DNA of 64,000 bases. It comes from Novosphingobium sp. PP1Y (GTDB lineage: Bacteria > Pseudomonadota > Alphaproteobacteria > Sphingomonadales > Sphingomonadaceae). The translations under genes were made by a program, and so were the position numbers. The notes under the pieces are model-generated. The model did no database searches. It saw nothing but the letters and a program-made list of their open reading frames with translations, and was not told where the DNA came from. Positions 41,037-50,236 of this stretch are shown one piece after another; position 1 is the first letter of the stretch, and the number at the start of each line of letters is the position of its first letter. The stretch covers positions 1,873,001-1,937,000 of the forward strand of contig NC_015580.1 in assembly GCF_000253255.1 (NCBI RefSeq), given 5' to 3'.

Positions 41037-41966
41037 TCAGATGGCAGCGACCCTTTGAAGCAGGCTTTCGATTTCTCTGGGATGGGCAAGATCCGCACCG
41101 GCCCGCAGCACGGCAGCCGAACCCGAGGCGAGACCAAGGCGGAATGCTTCGGTTTCGCTCTGTCCGCTCGCCAGGGCGAAGATCATGCCCGCGACGAAGC
41201 TGTCTCCGGCACCGACGGCGCTGGCCGCCTCGATGGTAATGGCCGGTAGGGAAACGGGTCCTTCCTTGCGCGCAAGGATCGCGCCTTCATGCCCCATCGT
41301 CACTGCGACGAGATGGGCCTTGCGGGCCTCGACGATGCCCATGGCCGCTTCGCCGATGGCGTCTGCGCCCTCAAGCGTGCGCCCGATGTAGGATTGCAAT
41401 TCCCCAAGGCTGGGCTTGAGCAAGGCGAGGCCGCCTGCCTCGATCCCTGCAGCGAGCGCTCTGCCCGAGCTGTCGAGGACGATCTTTATTCCACGCGGGC
41501 GCAGCAACTCCGAGATCCTGGCATAGAAATCGTCCGGCACGCCCGGTGGGAGCGATCCGCTCAAGACCATGTAATCGCACTGCGCTTCGCCCACCTGTTC
41601 GAGGCAGGTGCGCCATTCGCTCTCGGCGATCTGCGGGCCCTTGGGCACGAAGCGGTATTCCTTTCCCGTTTCGTGCTCGAACACGGCCGAGGCGATGCGC
41701 GTCGGCCCGGCAATCGGAATCCGGGTGCGCACCAGCTGATGCCGGTCGATCAGGCCGTCGAGCGCCGGCCCGGTGGCACCGCCGGACAGGTAATAGCAGC
41801 GCGCGTTCCCGCCGAGCCTGACGAAGACCCGGGCCACGTTGATGCCGCCGCCGCCCGGGGCGTACCGTTCGTTGTCGGTGCGCATCTTGTGCGTATGGCG
41901 CATCTGGCCGACGTCATAGGATACGTCGATGGTGGGATTCATCGTCAGCGTGGCGATGCTTTTCAT
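41037..41966 (-). CDS. pfkB: PfkB-family phosphofructokinase (1- or 6-phosphofructokinase)
   Basis: 309 residues. Start TLTMNPTIDVSYDV, the substrate/Gly-rich region PGGGGINVARVFVRLGG, and the ATP/catalytic site AASAVGAGDSFVAGMIFALASG with the catalytic Asp of GAGDS. It resembles E. coli Pfk-2 more than ribokinases, but phosphofructokinase versus tagatose/fructose-1-phosphate kinase cannot be settled from sequence alone. No fru genes are nearby. Sphingomonads generally use the Entner-Doudoroff route, so its flux role is unclear. Confidence 0.85.
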   Translation of the reverse strand: MKSIATLTMNPTIDVSYDVGQMRHTHKMRTDNERYAPGGGGINVARVFVRLGGNARCYYLSGGATGPALDGLIDRHQLVRTRIPIAGPTRIASAVFEHETGKEYRFVPKGPQIAESEWRTCLEQVGEAQCDYMVLSGSLPPGVPDDFYARISELLRPRGIKIVLDSSGRALAAGIEAGGLALLKPSLGELQSYIGRTLEGADAIGEAAMGIVEARKAHLVAVTMGHEGAILARKEGPVSLPAITIEAASAVGAGDSFVAGMIFALASGQSETEAFRLGLASGSAAVLRAGADLAHPREIESLLQRVAAI

Positions 41967-42094
41967 CTCGCGGCCTCCTTGCCTTGCCTGACAGACAAAC
42001 TCGCGCGGCTACCCTTCGGGTTCCATGCGTTCCGTCAAATCGGCAAGGCAATCAAGGGCGCATGCCCCTGCGTCGGCCCGGTGCAGGGAAGCAA

Positions 42095-44194
42095 TCAGGC
42101 CGCGTCGCGTTGTTGGGTGACCGCGAGCGCGTAGGCCGGTTCGGCGCGGCCGAAGAGAAATCCCTGTCCCTGCACGCAGCCTTCGCTGCGCAAGTAGTCG
42201 CGTTCGATTTCCCGCTCGATGCCTTCAGCGGCAACCGTCAGCCCGAGGCTGCGGCCAAGACCGATCACGGCGCGGATGACTGCCCGCGAATTGGTTTCTT
42301 CGTGCAGGCTGAGCACGAAGGACTTGTCGATCTTGATCTTGGTGAACGGATAATTGAGCAGGTAGCTGAGCGACGAATAGCCGGTCCCGAAATCGTCCAG
42401 CGAAATGCCGATGCCGAAGGCGCGCAAGTTGCGGATGATGGCGGCCGGGCGCGGGCCTTTTTCCATCAGCACGGCCTCGGTAATCTCCAGTTCTAGCCGT
42501 TCGGCGGGCAGGCCGGAAGCCGACAGGGCGTTGATGACCGTGCTGAGCAGGTTGCCGTTGCGGAACTGCAGTGGCGAGACGTTGACCGAGAGCTTGACGT
42601 CATGGGGCCAGCGCATCGCCTCGGTACAGGCGGTCTGCAGCACGAAGCGCCCAACCTGATCGATCAGGCCCATTTCCTCGGCCAGCGGAACGAAGATCTC
42701 CGGAGAAACGCAGCCGCGCTCGGCGTGGTTCCAGCGGGCCAGCGCTTCGTAGCATTCGATCGCACCGCTTTCGAGATTGACCAGCGGCTGGTAGAAGACC
42801 TCCAGTTCGCCGTTGCGCACGGCTTTGCGGAAGTCCTTCTCCAGCTTGTTCTTTTCCTGCGCGGCATGGTCCATCCGCGCTTCGAAGCTGCGGCAGCTCC
42901 CGCGTCTGTCTCCCTTGGCCGCGTAGAGCGCCAGGTCGGCAAAGCGCAGTAGCGTTTCAGGATCGCTGCTGTCGTTTGGCGAACTCGCGAAGCCGACAGT
43001 GGCGCCGATGTGGATCATGTTGCCCTTCACGTAGAAGGGTTCGGACAGGGCGGTGATGATCGCGCGGCCGACCAGTTCTGTCTGCGTCTGGCTGGAGCGG
43101 CGGAAGATTACCGCGAATTCGTCCCCTCCGATTCGGCACAGCAGTGCATCGGGAGGGATCAGTTCGCGCATGCGCATGGCCGCCTCGGTCAGCAGCAGGT
43201 CACCAAACTGGTGGCCATAGGTATCGTTTACGGCCTTGAAGTGATCGAGGTCGACGAGCGCGATCGTTACCGTTTCGCCGCGGCGCGCGCGGTGGAGGGC
43301 GTCGCGCAAGTGCTCACGGCAGTGGGCGCGGTTGGCAAGTCCGGTCAACTCGTCGTGACGGGCCATGTGCGCCATGCGCTGTTCGATGCGGCGTCGTTCG
43401 GTGACGTCGAAGATCGAGACGATCGTGGCTGCATAGCCTTCCATCTGCGAAAGGCGGGTCGAAATGACCGCTTCCACGGCGTCGCCGTCGCGGCGGACCA
43501 TCTGCCAGCACTCGTTGGTGTCCGGGCATTCGGCGGCCAACATGGCCTCGGCCTCGGAGCGCGTGGCGGGCGGAAACAGGGCGGCTATCGGCATTCCTGC
43601 CATTTCGCTGGTTTCATAGCCGAAGAAGGCGCAGGCGGCTTCGTTCGCCGAGCGGATCTCGCCCCGGTTCACGTCGCAAACCAGGGTGGCGATGGGGTTG
43701 CGTTCGAAAAGCAGGCGGAAGGTTTCTTCCTTCTGCTTGAGATCGGTGATGTCGACGCGGATGCCGATGGTTCCGCCATCGCCGGTCTTGCGCTCCTCGA
43801 TCATGATGCAGCGGCCGTTGGAGAGACGCTGTTCGTGACGAATGCCGGGCTTGTGCATCAGCGAAAGGCGATGTGCGAGCCATTCCTCCTCGCGCCCGGC
43901 AGCCTCGGGATAGTCCCCGCGCTCGACGCCGATGCGCAAGGTGTCCTCCAGCTTCACGCCAGGCTCGAGCAGATCCGCAGAGCGCGAATAGATCTCGGCG
44001 TACTGGCGATTCCACAGGACGTAACGGCCTTCCGCGTCGAGGAAGACGATCCCCTCCGGCAAGACCTCGATCGCTTCACGCAGCCGTCGTTCCGCAAGCG
44101 AAGCCGCCTGCAGCGCATGCTCCAGCGAAGACTGTGCCTGCTCATTGGCAGGCGCGCCGCTTTGCACTTGGTAAACCCCCACAGTCCCTTGCAC
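42095..44194 (-). CDS. PAS-GGDEF-EAL cyclic-di-GMP signalling protein
   Basis: 699 residues from a GTG start. A coiled start, two PAS domains (about 40-150 and 155-270; first with VLPEGIVFLDAEGRYVLWN), GGDEF domain (about 280-440) with intact GGDEF (RIGGDEFAVIF), then EAL domain (about 455-690) with YEALARW, DDFGTGYSSLSYL and AAEGIE. Both active sites look complete, so it could make and break c-di-GMP; the dominant activity is not deducible. No membrane segment is evident, so it is probably cytosolic. Alternative GTG starts at 44182 and 44167 cannot be excluded. Confidence 0.92.
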   Translation of the reverse strand: MQGTVGVYQVQSGAPANEQAQSSLEHALQAASLAERRLREAIEVLPEGIVFLDAEGRYVLWNRQYAEIYSRSADLLEPGVKLEDTLRIGVERGDYPEAAGREEEWLAHRLSLMHKPGIRHEQRLSNGRCIMIEERKTGDGGTIGIRVDITDLKQKEETFRLLFERNPIATLVCDVNRGEIRSANEAACAFFGYETSEMAGMPIAALFPPATRSEAEAMLAAECPDTNECWQMVRRDGDAVEAVISTRLSQMEGYAATIVSIFDVTERRRIEQRMAHMARHDELTGLANRAHCREHLRDALHRARRGETVTIALVDLDHFKAVNDTYGHQFGDLLLTEAAMRMRELIPPDALLCRIGGDEFAVIFRRSSQTQTELVGRAIITALSEPFYVKGNMIHIGATVGFASSPNDSSDPETLLRFADLALYAAKGDRRGSCRSFEARMDHAAQEKNKLEKDFRKAVRNGELEVFYQPLVNLESGAIECYEALARWNHAERGCVSPEIFVPLAEEMGLIDQVGRFVLQTACTEAMRWPHDVKLSVNVSPLQFRNGNLLSTVINALSASGLPAERLELEITEAVLMEKGPRPAAIIRNLRAFGIGISLDDFGTGYSSLSYLLNYPFTKIKIDKSFVLSLHEETNSRAVIRAVIGLGRSLGLTVAAEGIEREIERDYLRSEGCVQGQGFLFGRAEPAYALAVTQQRDAA

Positions 44195-44344
44195 GACCCC
44201 AGTGCCGGGAATGCTATCTGGCAGAGGTTAATTTTCTCATCATAACAAGAGGAAGGCAGGATTTCGTCGGCCCGGTCCGCAGTCTTGCAGCGCAATTGTG
44301 CCGGACTTGAGGAATTGCCACGTCATTTGTGCGCAAGTCCCTCA

Positions 44345-44385
44345 AGACAAAAGAAATGGCCCGTCGCGCAAGAGGCGACGGGCCA
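44345..44385 (-). terminator. Terminator after the 57-residue gene
   Basis: Minus-strand stem TGGCCCGTCGC / GCGACGGGCCA (44385-44375 with 44367-44357) around a 7-base loop, then TTTCTTTTGTCTT. It ends the aceA-small gene transcript. Confidence 0.85.
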
Positions 44386-44455
44386 AGCTTTCCTCCCCAG
44401 GAAAACAAAACGGTGATTCGGCCGGCACTTGCGCGCGCCGCACCTTTGCTGCGTC

Positions 44456-44629
44456 TCAGCGGCGGGCTGCGCTGCTCAGACGGTGATAGAGGTTCGAGTA
44501 CTTCGAGGAGATCGGATCGTCCTCATGCGCCCGAAGGTAGAACAGGACCGCTTCCTGAAGCAGCTGGAAGTCCTGGGTCGAAAGCACGGCGCGCGAGCGA
44601 GCCGGTTCGCAAGTGGTGGTAGTAGTCAT
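44456..44629 (-). CDS. 57-residue protein downstream of isocitrate lyase
   Basis: Small hydrophilic protein starting MTTTTTCEPARSR, with a helical middle (STQDFQLLQEAVLFYLRAH) and basic end. A clean ribosome site (GGAGT, 6 bases before ATG 44629) and a terminator just after the stop support it. Function unknown; it is likely cotranscribed with aceA, separated by a large hairpin. Homologues elsewhere could not be checked. Confidence 0.65.
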   Translation of the reverse strand: MTTTTTCEPARSRAVLSTQDFQLLQEAVLFYLRAHEDDPISSKYSNLYHRLSSAARR

Positions 44630-44712
44630 CACTGTACTCCTTTCATGTCGCTCGTGGGTGCGGATGGGCCCGCGAACTCGTTGCTTCACTGCCCTGTGCA
44701 GCGAACCTGGGT

Positions 44713-44751
44713 CCCTTGTGACCGGAGAGGAGGCTTCTCCGGCCACAAGGG
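44713..44751 (-). other. Large hairpin between aceA and the small gene
   Basis: A 16-base-pair stem (44713-44728 with 44736-44751, one mismatch) and a 7-base loop, 18 bases after the aceA stop. No T run follows, so it looks like an mRNA-stabilising or partial-termination element that would set the aceA to small-gene ratio. Confidence 0.6.
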
Positions 44752-44768
44752 AGATCGGGGCGTTCGCC

Positions 44769-46361
44769 TCAGGCGGCGAACTGATTCATCGTGTTGTGCT
44801 CGCCGCCGGCCTTGAGGGCCGCCTCACCGGCGAAGTATTCCTTGTGGTCGTCGCCGATGTCCGAGCCGGCCATGTTCTGGTGCTTGACGCAGGCGATGCC
44901 CTGGCGGATTTCCTGGCGCTGCACGCCCTTGACGTAACCGAGCATGCCCGCCTCGCCGAAGTATTCCTTGGCCAGGTTGTCGGTCGACAGGGCCGCGGTG
45001 TGGTACGTCGGCAGGGTGATCAGGTGGTGGAAGATGCCCGCCTCGCGCGCCGCGTCCTTCTGGAAGGTGCGGATGCGCTCGTCGGCCTCTGCCGCCAGAT
45101 CGGTGCCGTCGTAGTCGACGCTCATCAGCTTCGCCCGGTCATAGGCCGAGACGTCGCGTCCTGCCGCGCTCCAGGCGTCGAAGACCTGCTGGCGGAAGTT
45201 CAGCGTCCAGTTGAAGCTCGGCGAATTGTTGTAGACCAGCTTGGCATTCGGAATGACTTCGCGGATGCGCGAGACCATGCCGCCGATCTGGCCGATGTGG
45301 GGCTTCTCGGTCTCGATCCAGAGCAGGTCGGCACCGTTCTGCAGCGACTGGATGCAGTCGAGCACGCAGCGGTCCTCGCCGGTTCCGGGACGGAACTGAT
45401 AGAGGTTGCTCGCCAGGCGCTTGGGGCGCATCAGCTTGCCGTCGCGGCTGATCAGGACATCGCCGTGGCCGAGCTTTGCGGCATCGACTTCCTCGCAATC
45501 GAGGAACGCGTTGTACTGGTCGCCGATATCGCCGGCTTCACGAACGAAGGCGATCTGCTTGGTCAGTCCGGCGCCGAGCGAGTCGGTGCGGGCAACGATG
45601 ACGCCGTCGTCAACGCCCAGTTCCATGAAGGCGTAGCGAACCGCGCGGATCTTCGCGATGAAGTCCTCGTGCGGAACCGTGACCTTACCGTCCTGGTGGC
45701 CGCACTGCTTTTCGTCCGAGACCTGGTTTTCGATCTGGATGCAGCAGGCGCCCGCCTCGATGAACTTCTTGGCGAGGAGGTACGTGGCCTCAGCATTGCC
45801 GAAGCCGGCATCGATGTCGGCGATGATCGGAACGACGTGCGTTTCGTAGTTGTCGATCGCGGCCTCAAGGCGCCTGGCTTCCATTTCGTCGCCGGCGTCG
45901 CGGGCCTTGTCGAGTTCGCGGAACATCATGCCCAGTTCGCGTGCGTCGGCCTGCTTGAGGAAGGTGTAGAGTTCCTCGATGAGGGCCGGGACGGAAGTCT
46001 TCTCGTGCATCGACTGGTCGGGCAGCGGGCCGAACTCGCTGCGCAGGGCGGCAACCATCCAGCCCGAGAGATAGAGGTAGCGGCGCTTGGTCGAGCCGAA
46101 GTGCTTCTTGATGGAAATCATCTTCTGCTGACCGATGAAACCGTGCCAGCAGCCCAGCGACTGGGTGTAGTTCGCGGGATCTGCGTCATAGGCGGCCATG
46201 TCCTCGCGCATGATGCGCGCGGTGTAGCGGGCGATGTCGAGGCCGGTGTTGAAGCGGTTCTGCAGGCGCATGCGCGCAACCGATTCGGGCTCGATCCCGG
46301 TCCAGTTGGGTTCGGTGCCGATGGTGCGGCCCGCCTCGATGATCTTCTGCTGGTAGGTCAT
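44769..46361 (-). CDS. aceA: Isocitrate lyase
   Basis: 530 residues, the long isoform class found in Pseudomonas and relatives, not the 430-residue E. coli type. Catalytic segment EKQCGHQDGKVTVP holds the active Cys of K-x-C-G-H, with QIENQ and VARTDSLGAGL lining the metal and substrate sites. It cleaves isocitrate to glyoxylate and succinate in the glyoxylate shunt. It is divergent from a RamB/ScfR-type regulator with a palindrome between them. Malate synthase is not in the window. Confidence 0.95.
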   Translation of the reverse strand: MTYQQKIIEAGRTIGTEPNWTGIEPESVARMRLQNRFNTGLDIARYTARIMREDMAAYDADPANYTQSLGCWHGFIGQQKMISIKKHFGSTKRRYLYLSGWMVAALRSEFGPLPDQSMHEKTSVPALIEELYTFLKQADARELGMMFRELDKARDAGDEMEARRLEAAIDNYETHVVPIIADIDAGFGNAEATYLLAKKFIEAGACCIQIENQVSDEKQCGHQDGKVTVPHEDFIAKIRAVRYAFMELGVDDGVIVARTDSLGAGLTKQIAFVREAGDIGDQYNAFLDCEEVDAAKLGHGDVLISRDGKLMRPKRLASNLYQFRPGTGEDRCVLDCIQSLQNGADLLWIETEKPHIGQIGGMVSRIREVIPNAKLVYNNSPSFNWTLNFRQQVFDAWSAAGRDVSAYDRAKLMSVDYDGTDLAAEADERIRTFQKDAAREAGIFHHLITLPTYHTAALSTDNLAKEYFGEAGMLGYVKGVQRQEIRQGIACVKHQNMAGSDIGDDHKEYFAGEAALKAGGEHNTMNQFAA

Positions 46362-46458
46362 GATTCGCTTTTCCCGTAAGCACTGGTGTTGCCGTTCGAT
46401 GGGTCTGAGCTAGGCAGGAATTGCGCCGCGGGAAATGGCCCGCGAAGTGTCGTTGTCA

Positions 46459-46485
46459 AACTTTACAGATTTTCATTGTAAAGTT
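46459..46485. promoter_or_regulatory. RamB-like operator candidate between aceA and its regulator
   Basis: AACTTTACA-N9-TGTAAAGTT is a perfect 9-base inverted repeat about 98 bases before aceA and 27 before the regulator gene. The half site resembles the corynebacterial RamB motif (around AACTTTGCAAA). It would let the regulator control both genes. Confidence 0.7.
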
Positions 46486-46511
46486 GTGCAGGTCTGACAA
46501 TACTTTCGGAT

Positions 46512-47909
46512 ATGGCTGAAAACCGTCCCTTATACCTTGGGCCAAGGCTGCGCCGCCTGCGCCGCGAGCTGGGTTTGACACAGCAGGCGATGGCCGACGA
46601 TCTGGAGATCTCGCCCAGCTATGTCGCGCTGCTCGAGCGCAACCAGCGACCGGTCACGGCGGACATGCTGCTGCGCCTGGCTCGTACATATCGGCTGGAG
46701 ATCGGCGATCTCGCAAGCGAGGACGGTGCCGACTATGCCCGGCGGCTGGGCGATGTGCTGCGCGATCCGGTGTTCGACGACATAGACTTGCCGTCGCTCG
46801 AGGTGTCGGACCTGGCGATGAGCTTTCCGGGCGTGGCCGAAGCCCTTCTGCGGCTTCACAGCGCCTACACGCGCGAGCAGCAGGCCCTGGCCGAACAGCG
46901 CGATGCAGGGCCGGGCCGGCAGGACAGCGATCCGGTGCGCGAGGCGCAGCGCTTCTTCGCCCATTCGCGCAACTACTATCATGGGCTCGACACCCAGGCC
47001 GAAGAGCTTGCCGCGGAGATCGACAAGGCAGGCGGGATGGAAAAGTGGCTCGGCACCAAGGGTGTACGCGTGCGTTTCATGCCATCCGACGTGCTGATGG
47101 ATGCGATGCGCCGCTTCGACCGCCACAACCAGCAATTGCTGATCGACGATTCGCTCGACGCGGCGAGCCGGACCTTCCAGCTGGCCACCCACATCGCACA
47201 TACGGCCATGCGCAGCACGATCATGCAGCTCGTGCGAGAGCAGGAATTCGCCAGCAACACGACCGCGACGCTCGTGCGCCGGGCGCTGGCGGGATATGGC
47301 GCGGCGGCGATGGTCATGCCCTACCGCAAGTTCGCGCGGGCGGTGGAAGCACGCAAGTACGACATTGCGGCGCTCGGCGGCCTGTTTGGCGCCAGCTTCG
47401 AGCAGGTGGCGCACCGCCTCACCACCATGCACCGGCCCGGAGAGGAACGGGTGCCGTTCTTCTTCATTCGCGTCGATGAAGCGGGCAATGTCTCCAAGCG
47501 GCTCGATGGAGCGGGCTTTCCCTTCGCAGCGCACGGGGGCGGGTGCCCCTTGTGGAACGTGCACCAGGTTTTCCGGCGTCCGGGCGAGATCCAGACCCAG
47601 TGGCTGGAGCTACCCGACGGCCAGCGCTTCTTCTCGATCGCGCGCACGGTCACATCGGGAAGGGGGCGCTACGGCCGTCCGCAGGTCATGCGCGCGGTTG
47701 CGCTGGCGTGCGCTGCGGAAGAGGCTGGACGGCTCGTCTATGCTGCCGGCGTCGAACCGAATGAGGCGCCCGGCACGCCCATCGGCGTGACCTGCCGCCT
47801 GTGCCACCGCGCCGAATGCGTGGCGCGGGCGGTTCCGCCCATTGGCAGGGACATCCTGGCCGACGATTACCGCCGCGCGGCGCAGCCCTATTCCTTCGCC
47901 GAAAGCTGA
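46512..47909 (+). CDS. RamB/ScfR-type XRE-family regulator of acetate/glyoxylate metabolism
   Basis: 465 residues. N-terminal XRE helix-turn-helix (LRRLRRELGLTQQAMADDLEISPSYVALLERNQRPVT), a central region with the DUF955/peptidase-like segment, and a C-terminal cysteine-bearing domain (GVTCRLCHRAECVARA) of the short-chain fatty acyl regulator type. The family controls isocitrate lyase and acyl-CoA metabolism. Divergent from aceA, with the palindrome 27 bases before its start. Confidence 0.88.
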   Translation: MAENRPLYLGPRLRRLRRELGLTQQAMADDLEISPSYVALLERNQRPVTADMLLRLARTYRLEIGDLASEDGADYARRLGDVLRDPVFDDIDLPSLEVSDLAMSFPGVAEALLRLHSAYTREQQALAEQRDAGPGRQDSDPVREAQRFFAHSRNYYHGLDTQAEELAAEIDKAGGMEKWLGTKGVRVRFMPSDVLMDAMRRFDRHNQQLLIDDSLDAASRTFQLATHIAHTAMRSTIMQLVREQEFASNTTATLVRRALAGYGAAAMVMPYRKFARAVEARKYDIAALGGLFGASFEQVAHRLTTMHRPGEERVPFFFIRVDEAGNVSKRLDGAGFPFAAHGGGCPLWNVHQVFRRPGEIQTQWLELPDGQRFFSIARTVTSGRGRYGRPQVMRAVALACAAEEAGRLVYAAGVEPNEAPGTPIGVTCRLCHRAECVARAVPPIGRDILADDYRRAAQPYSFAES

Positions 47910-47925
47910 GGCTACAAGGGCGAGG

Positions 47926-48696
47926 ATGAGCAAGGCCGATCTCAAGCCGGAGCGCAAGACGCGGCTGGGCGTTGTCGCCATCGTCGCCCTCCTGCACCTC
48001 GTGGTGATTGCCGCGCTCGTTCGCGCCTTCACGCCGCAGTTCGCGGCCAGCGTCCTGGACGGCGTGACCCAAGCATTCACGGTGACGGTCAAGCCGGCGC
48101 CGGCGCCTGAGCCGACCGAGACGCCGCCTCCCGAACCTGTTCCGCCCGAAGAGGAAGGCGCTGCTGCGCCGCCGGGCAAGAAAGCCAGGCCGCGCGAAAC
48201 GGCGGCCCCCAAGGCCCCCATTGCGATCAAGCCGACACAGGCGCCGCCCGTGGCGGGCAAAGGCGACGAAAACGCCTCGGGCGCCCGCGACGAAGGCGAG
48301 GGCACGGGCGCGTCGGGCGAAGGGCACGGGACCGGCTCGGGTAACGGCGGGTCGGGTCAGGGGGGCGGCGCCGTCACCCCGCCGGTCAAGATCAGGGGCG
48401 ATATCAACTCAGCCAAAGATTACCCGCGCGGCAGCCGCGATCTGCGCATCGGCAGCGAAGTCATCGTTGCCCTGACGGTCGGCACCGACGGCCGGGTGAA
48501 GGGCTGCCGTGTGGTCAAGCAGAGCCCGGACCCGAGCGCAGGCCAGATTACCTGCCGCCTAGCGGCCGAGCGCTTTCGCTTTCGCCCGGCACAGGATGCC
48601 TCCGGGCGTCCGGTCGAGTCCGTCTATGGCTGGAGGCAGCGTTGGTTTTATCGCGACTCTGGTGTAACCCCGCGGGAATTCGGGCGTGCCTCCTGA
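47926..48696 (+). CDS. TonB-like energy transducer
   Basis: 256 residues. One N-terminal membrane anchor (about 13-33), a Pro/Glu-rich then Gly/Ser-rich periplasmic spacer, and a C-terminal TonB domain (YPRGSRDLRIGSEVIVALTVGTDGRVKGCRVVKQS...ITCRLAAERFRFRPA). TonB proteins carry inner membrane energy to outer membrane receptors. No exbBD is adjacent. The start at 47926 has AAGGGCGAGG upstream. Only 16 bases after the regulator stop, so it may share its promoter. Confidence 0.85.
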   Translation: MSKADLKPERKTRLGVVAIVALLHLVVIAALVRAFTPQFAASVLDGVTQAFTVTVKPAPAPEPTETPPPEPVPPEEEGAAAPPGKKARPRETAAPKAPIAIKPTQAPPVAGKGDENASGARDEGEGTGASGEGHGTGSGNGGSGQGGGAVTPPVKIRGDINSAKDYPRGSRDLRIGSEVIVALTVGTDGRVKGCRVVKQSPDPSAGQITCRLAAERFRFRPAQDASGRPVESVYGWRQRWFYRDSGVTPREFGRAS

Positions 48697-48825
48697 ATTT
48701 CCACGTTCTTTTCCACAAAAATGGCCTAGGTTCAATTTCATGTCCGTAGGAGTTATCTCGATCCTCGAAGGCGGTTTGCGCGTGTGCGGAGGCAGCTTTG
48801 CTACCCCGAACCGTGGAGCGCAGGC

Positions 48826-49638
48826 ATGAGCGGGACTTTGCCGATCCGTCAGGTGGAAAAGCCCTGGGGTCGGGACGAACTTCCCGCACCGTTCATTGCG
48901 CCGGACGGCCAGCGCATCGGCGAAATCTGGTTCGAGCCGCCCGCCGAATTGCCCGCACTTCTGGTCAAGTACATCTTCACCAGTGAGAAGCTCTCCGTGC
49001 AGGTCCACCCGAACGATGCGCAGACTCTCGCGAAAGGGATCGGTCGGCAGGGCAAGGAAGAGTGCTGGCTGATCCTGGCCACGGAGCCGGGTGCGACCCT
49101 TGGCATCGGCTTTCATGAAGACCTGAGCGAGGACGAACTGCGCACGGCCGCGCTGGACGGCTCTATCGAGGACCTGATGGTCTGGCATGAGGTTGCGCCG
49201 GGCGATTTCTTCTACATTCCCGCGAATACGGTTCACGCCATCGGCGCGGGGGTCAGCTTGATCGAGGTGCAGCAGAACAGCGACATTACCTATCGCCTGT
49301 TCGATTACGGCCGGCCGCGCGAACTTCACCTGGAAGAGGGCATGGCCGTTGCGCGCGGCGAACCCTATGCGATGAAGTGGAGCCGCAAGGTCGCTCCCGA
49401 CAGGTCGCAGGTGCTTGTCGACGGGCCGCTGTTCCTGCTCGATCAGGTCGCAGGCCGGCCCGATGACGCCATGGCGGATCGCTATCCCGGCGCCTTGCTG
49501 GTCATCCCGCGTGAAGGCACGGTCACGGTTTCGGGCCAGCCCGTATCGCCGGGCGAATGCGCGCTTGCGCCCACTTTCGATGCTATCGGATTTGCACAGG
49601 ATAGCGTCTGTCTTCTTGCACGCGGCTGTGCAGACTGA
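48826..49638 (+). CDS. manA: Mannose-6-phosphate isomerase, class I
   Basis: 270 residues, the short ManA form. KPWGRDELP start, zinc ligands in LSVQVHPND (His), GKEECWLIL (Glu) and the C-terminal GDFFYIPANTVHAIGAG (His), then EVQQNSDITYRLFDYGR. It interconverts fructose-6-phosphate and mannose-6-phosphate for sugar nucleotide and polysaccharide supply. GGAG sits 7 bases before ATG 48826. Confidence 0.93.
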   Translation: MSGTLPIRQVEKPWGRDELPAPFIAPDGQRIGEIWFEPPAELPALLVKYIFTSEKLSVQVHPNDAQTLAKGIGRQGKEECWLILATEPGATLGIGFHEDLSEDELRTAALDGSIEDLMVWHEVAPGDFFYIPANTVHAIGAGVSLIEVQQNSDITYRLFDYGRPRELHLEEGMAVARGEPYAMKWSRKVAPDRSQVLVDGPLFLLDQVAGRPDDAMADRYPGALLVIPREGTVTVSGQPVSPGECALAPTFDAIGFAQDSVCLLARGCAD

Positions 49639-49662
49639 CGTCTCGATGCAATAAGTACGGGC

Positions 49663-50103
49663 ATGATCGTCCAAACCATCCAGTTGGCATTGACGCCGGT
49701 CTTCGTCCTCGTTGCCATCGGCAATATCCTCAACATCCTCTCGACCCGGCTCGGCCGGGTCGTCGACCGGGCGCGCATCCTGCAGACGATGCACGAGAAC
49801 ACCGAGGGCACCGAGCACGACTTGGTGGTCCGGGAAATCCGCATCATCGACAAGCGCATCACGATCATCACCCAGGCCATCCGCATCATGGTGCTCTCGG
49901 GCCTTGCCATCGGTTCGACGGTCGCCGTCCTGTTTCTCGAAGGACTTGCGAGCTTCGACCTGCATGTCCTTGCCGCAGCAACCTTTCTGGTCTCGGTGGT
50001 GCTTCTGCTCTACGCGCTGATCCTGTTCCTGCGTGAGACGCAGGTTGCAGCCGAGGCGCTGCGCATCCCGCGCGATTACCTGGAACTCGACCGCGAGATC
50101 TGA
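49663..50103 (+). CDS. DUF2721 family membrane protein
   Basis: 146 residues: TM1 (about 2-24), a cytosolic amphipathic stretch (RVVDRARILQTMHE...VREIRIIDKRI), then two helices (about 70-90 and 100-125). This matches DUF2721, which has no known function. It follows manA by 24 bases on the same strand. Confidence 0.82.
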   Translation: MIVQTIQLALTPVFVLVAIGNILNILSTRLGRVVDRARILQTMHENTEGTEHDLVVREIRIIDKRITIITQAIRIMVLSGLAIGSTVAVLFLEGLASFDLHVLAAATFLVSVVLLLYALILFLRETQVAAEALRIPRDYLELDREI

Positions 50104-50236
50104 GCCTGCATTTCCGGTCAGCGGGGGCAGGGCCTTTTCCACGATCCGAAAGCCTGCGATGCGCGGGGGCCTTTCCCTGAGGGGCCACCCGCTGTAACGC
50201 GGCTGTCACAGGCTTGGCGGCATAGGCAGGGCGAAA

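Noticed and set aside
44613..46379. Plus-strand open frame antisense to isocitrate lyase
   Set aside because: Its Val/Ala/Asp-rich translation has no domain and simply mirrors aceA.
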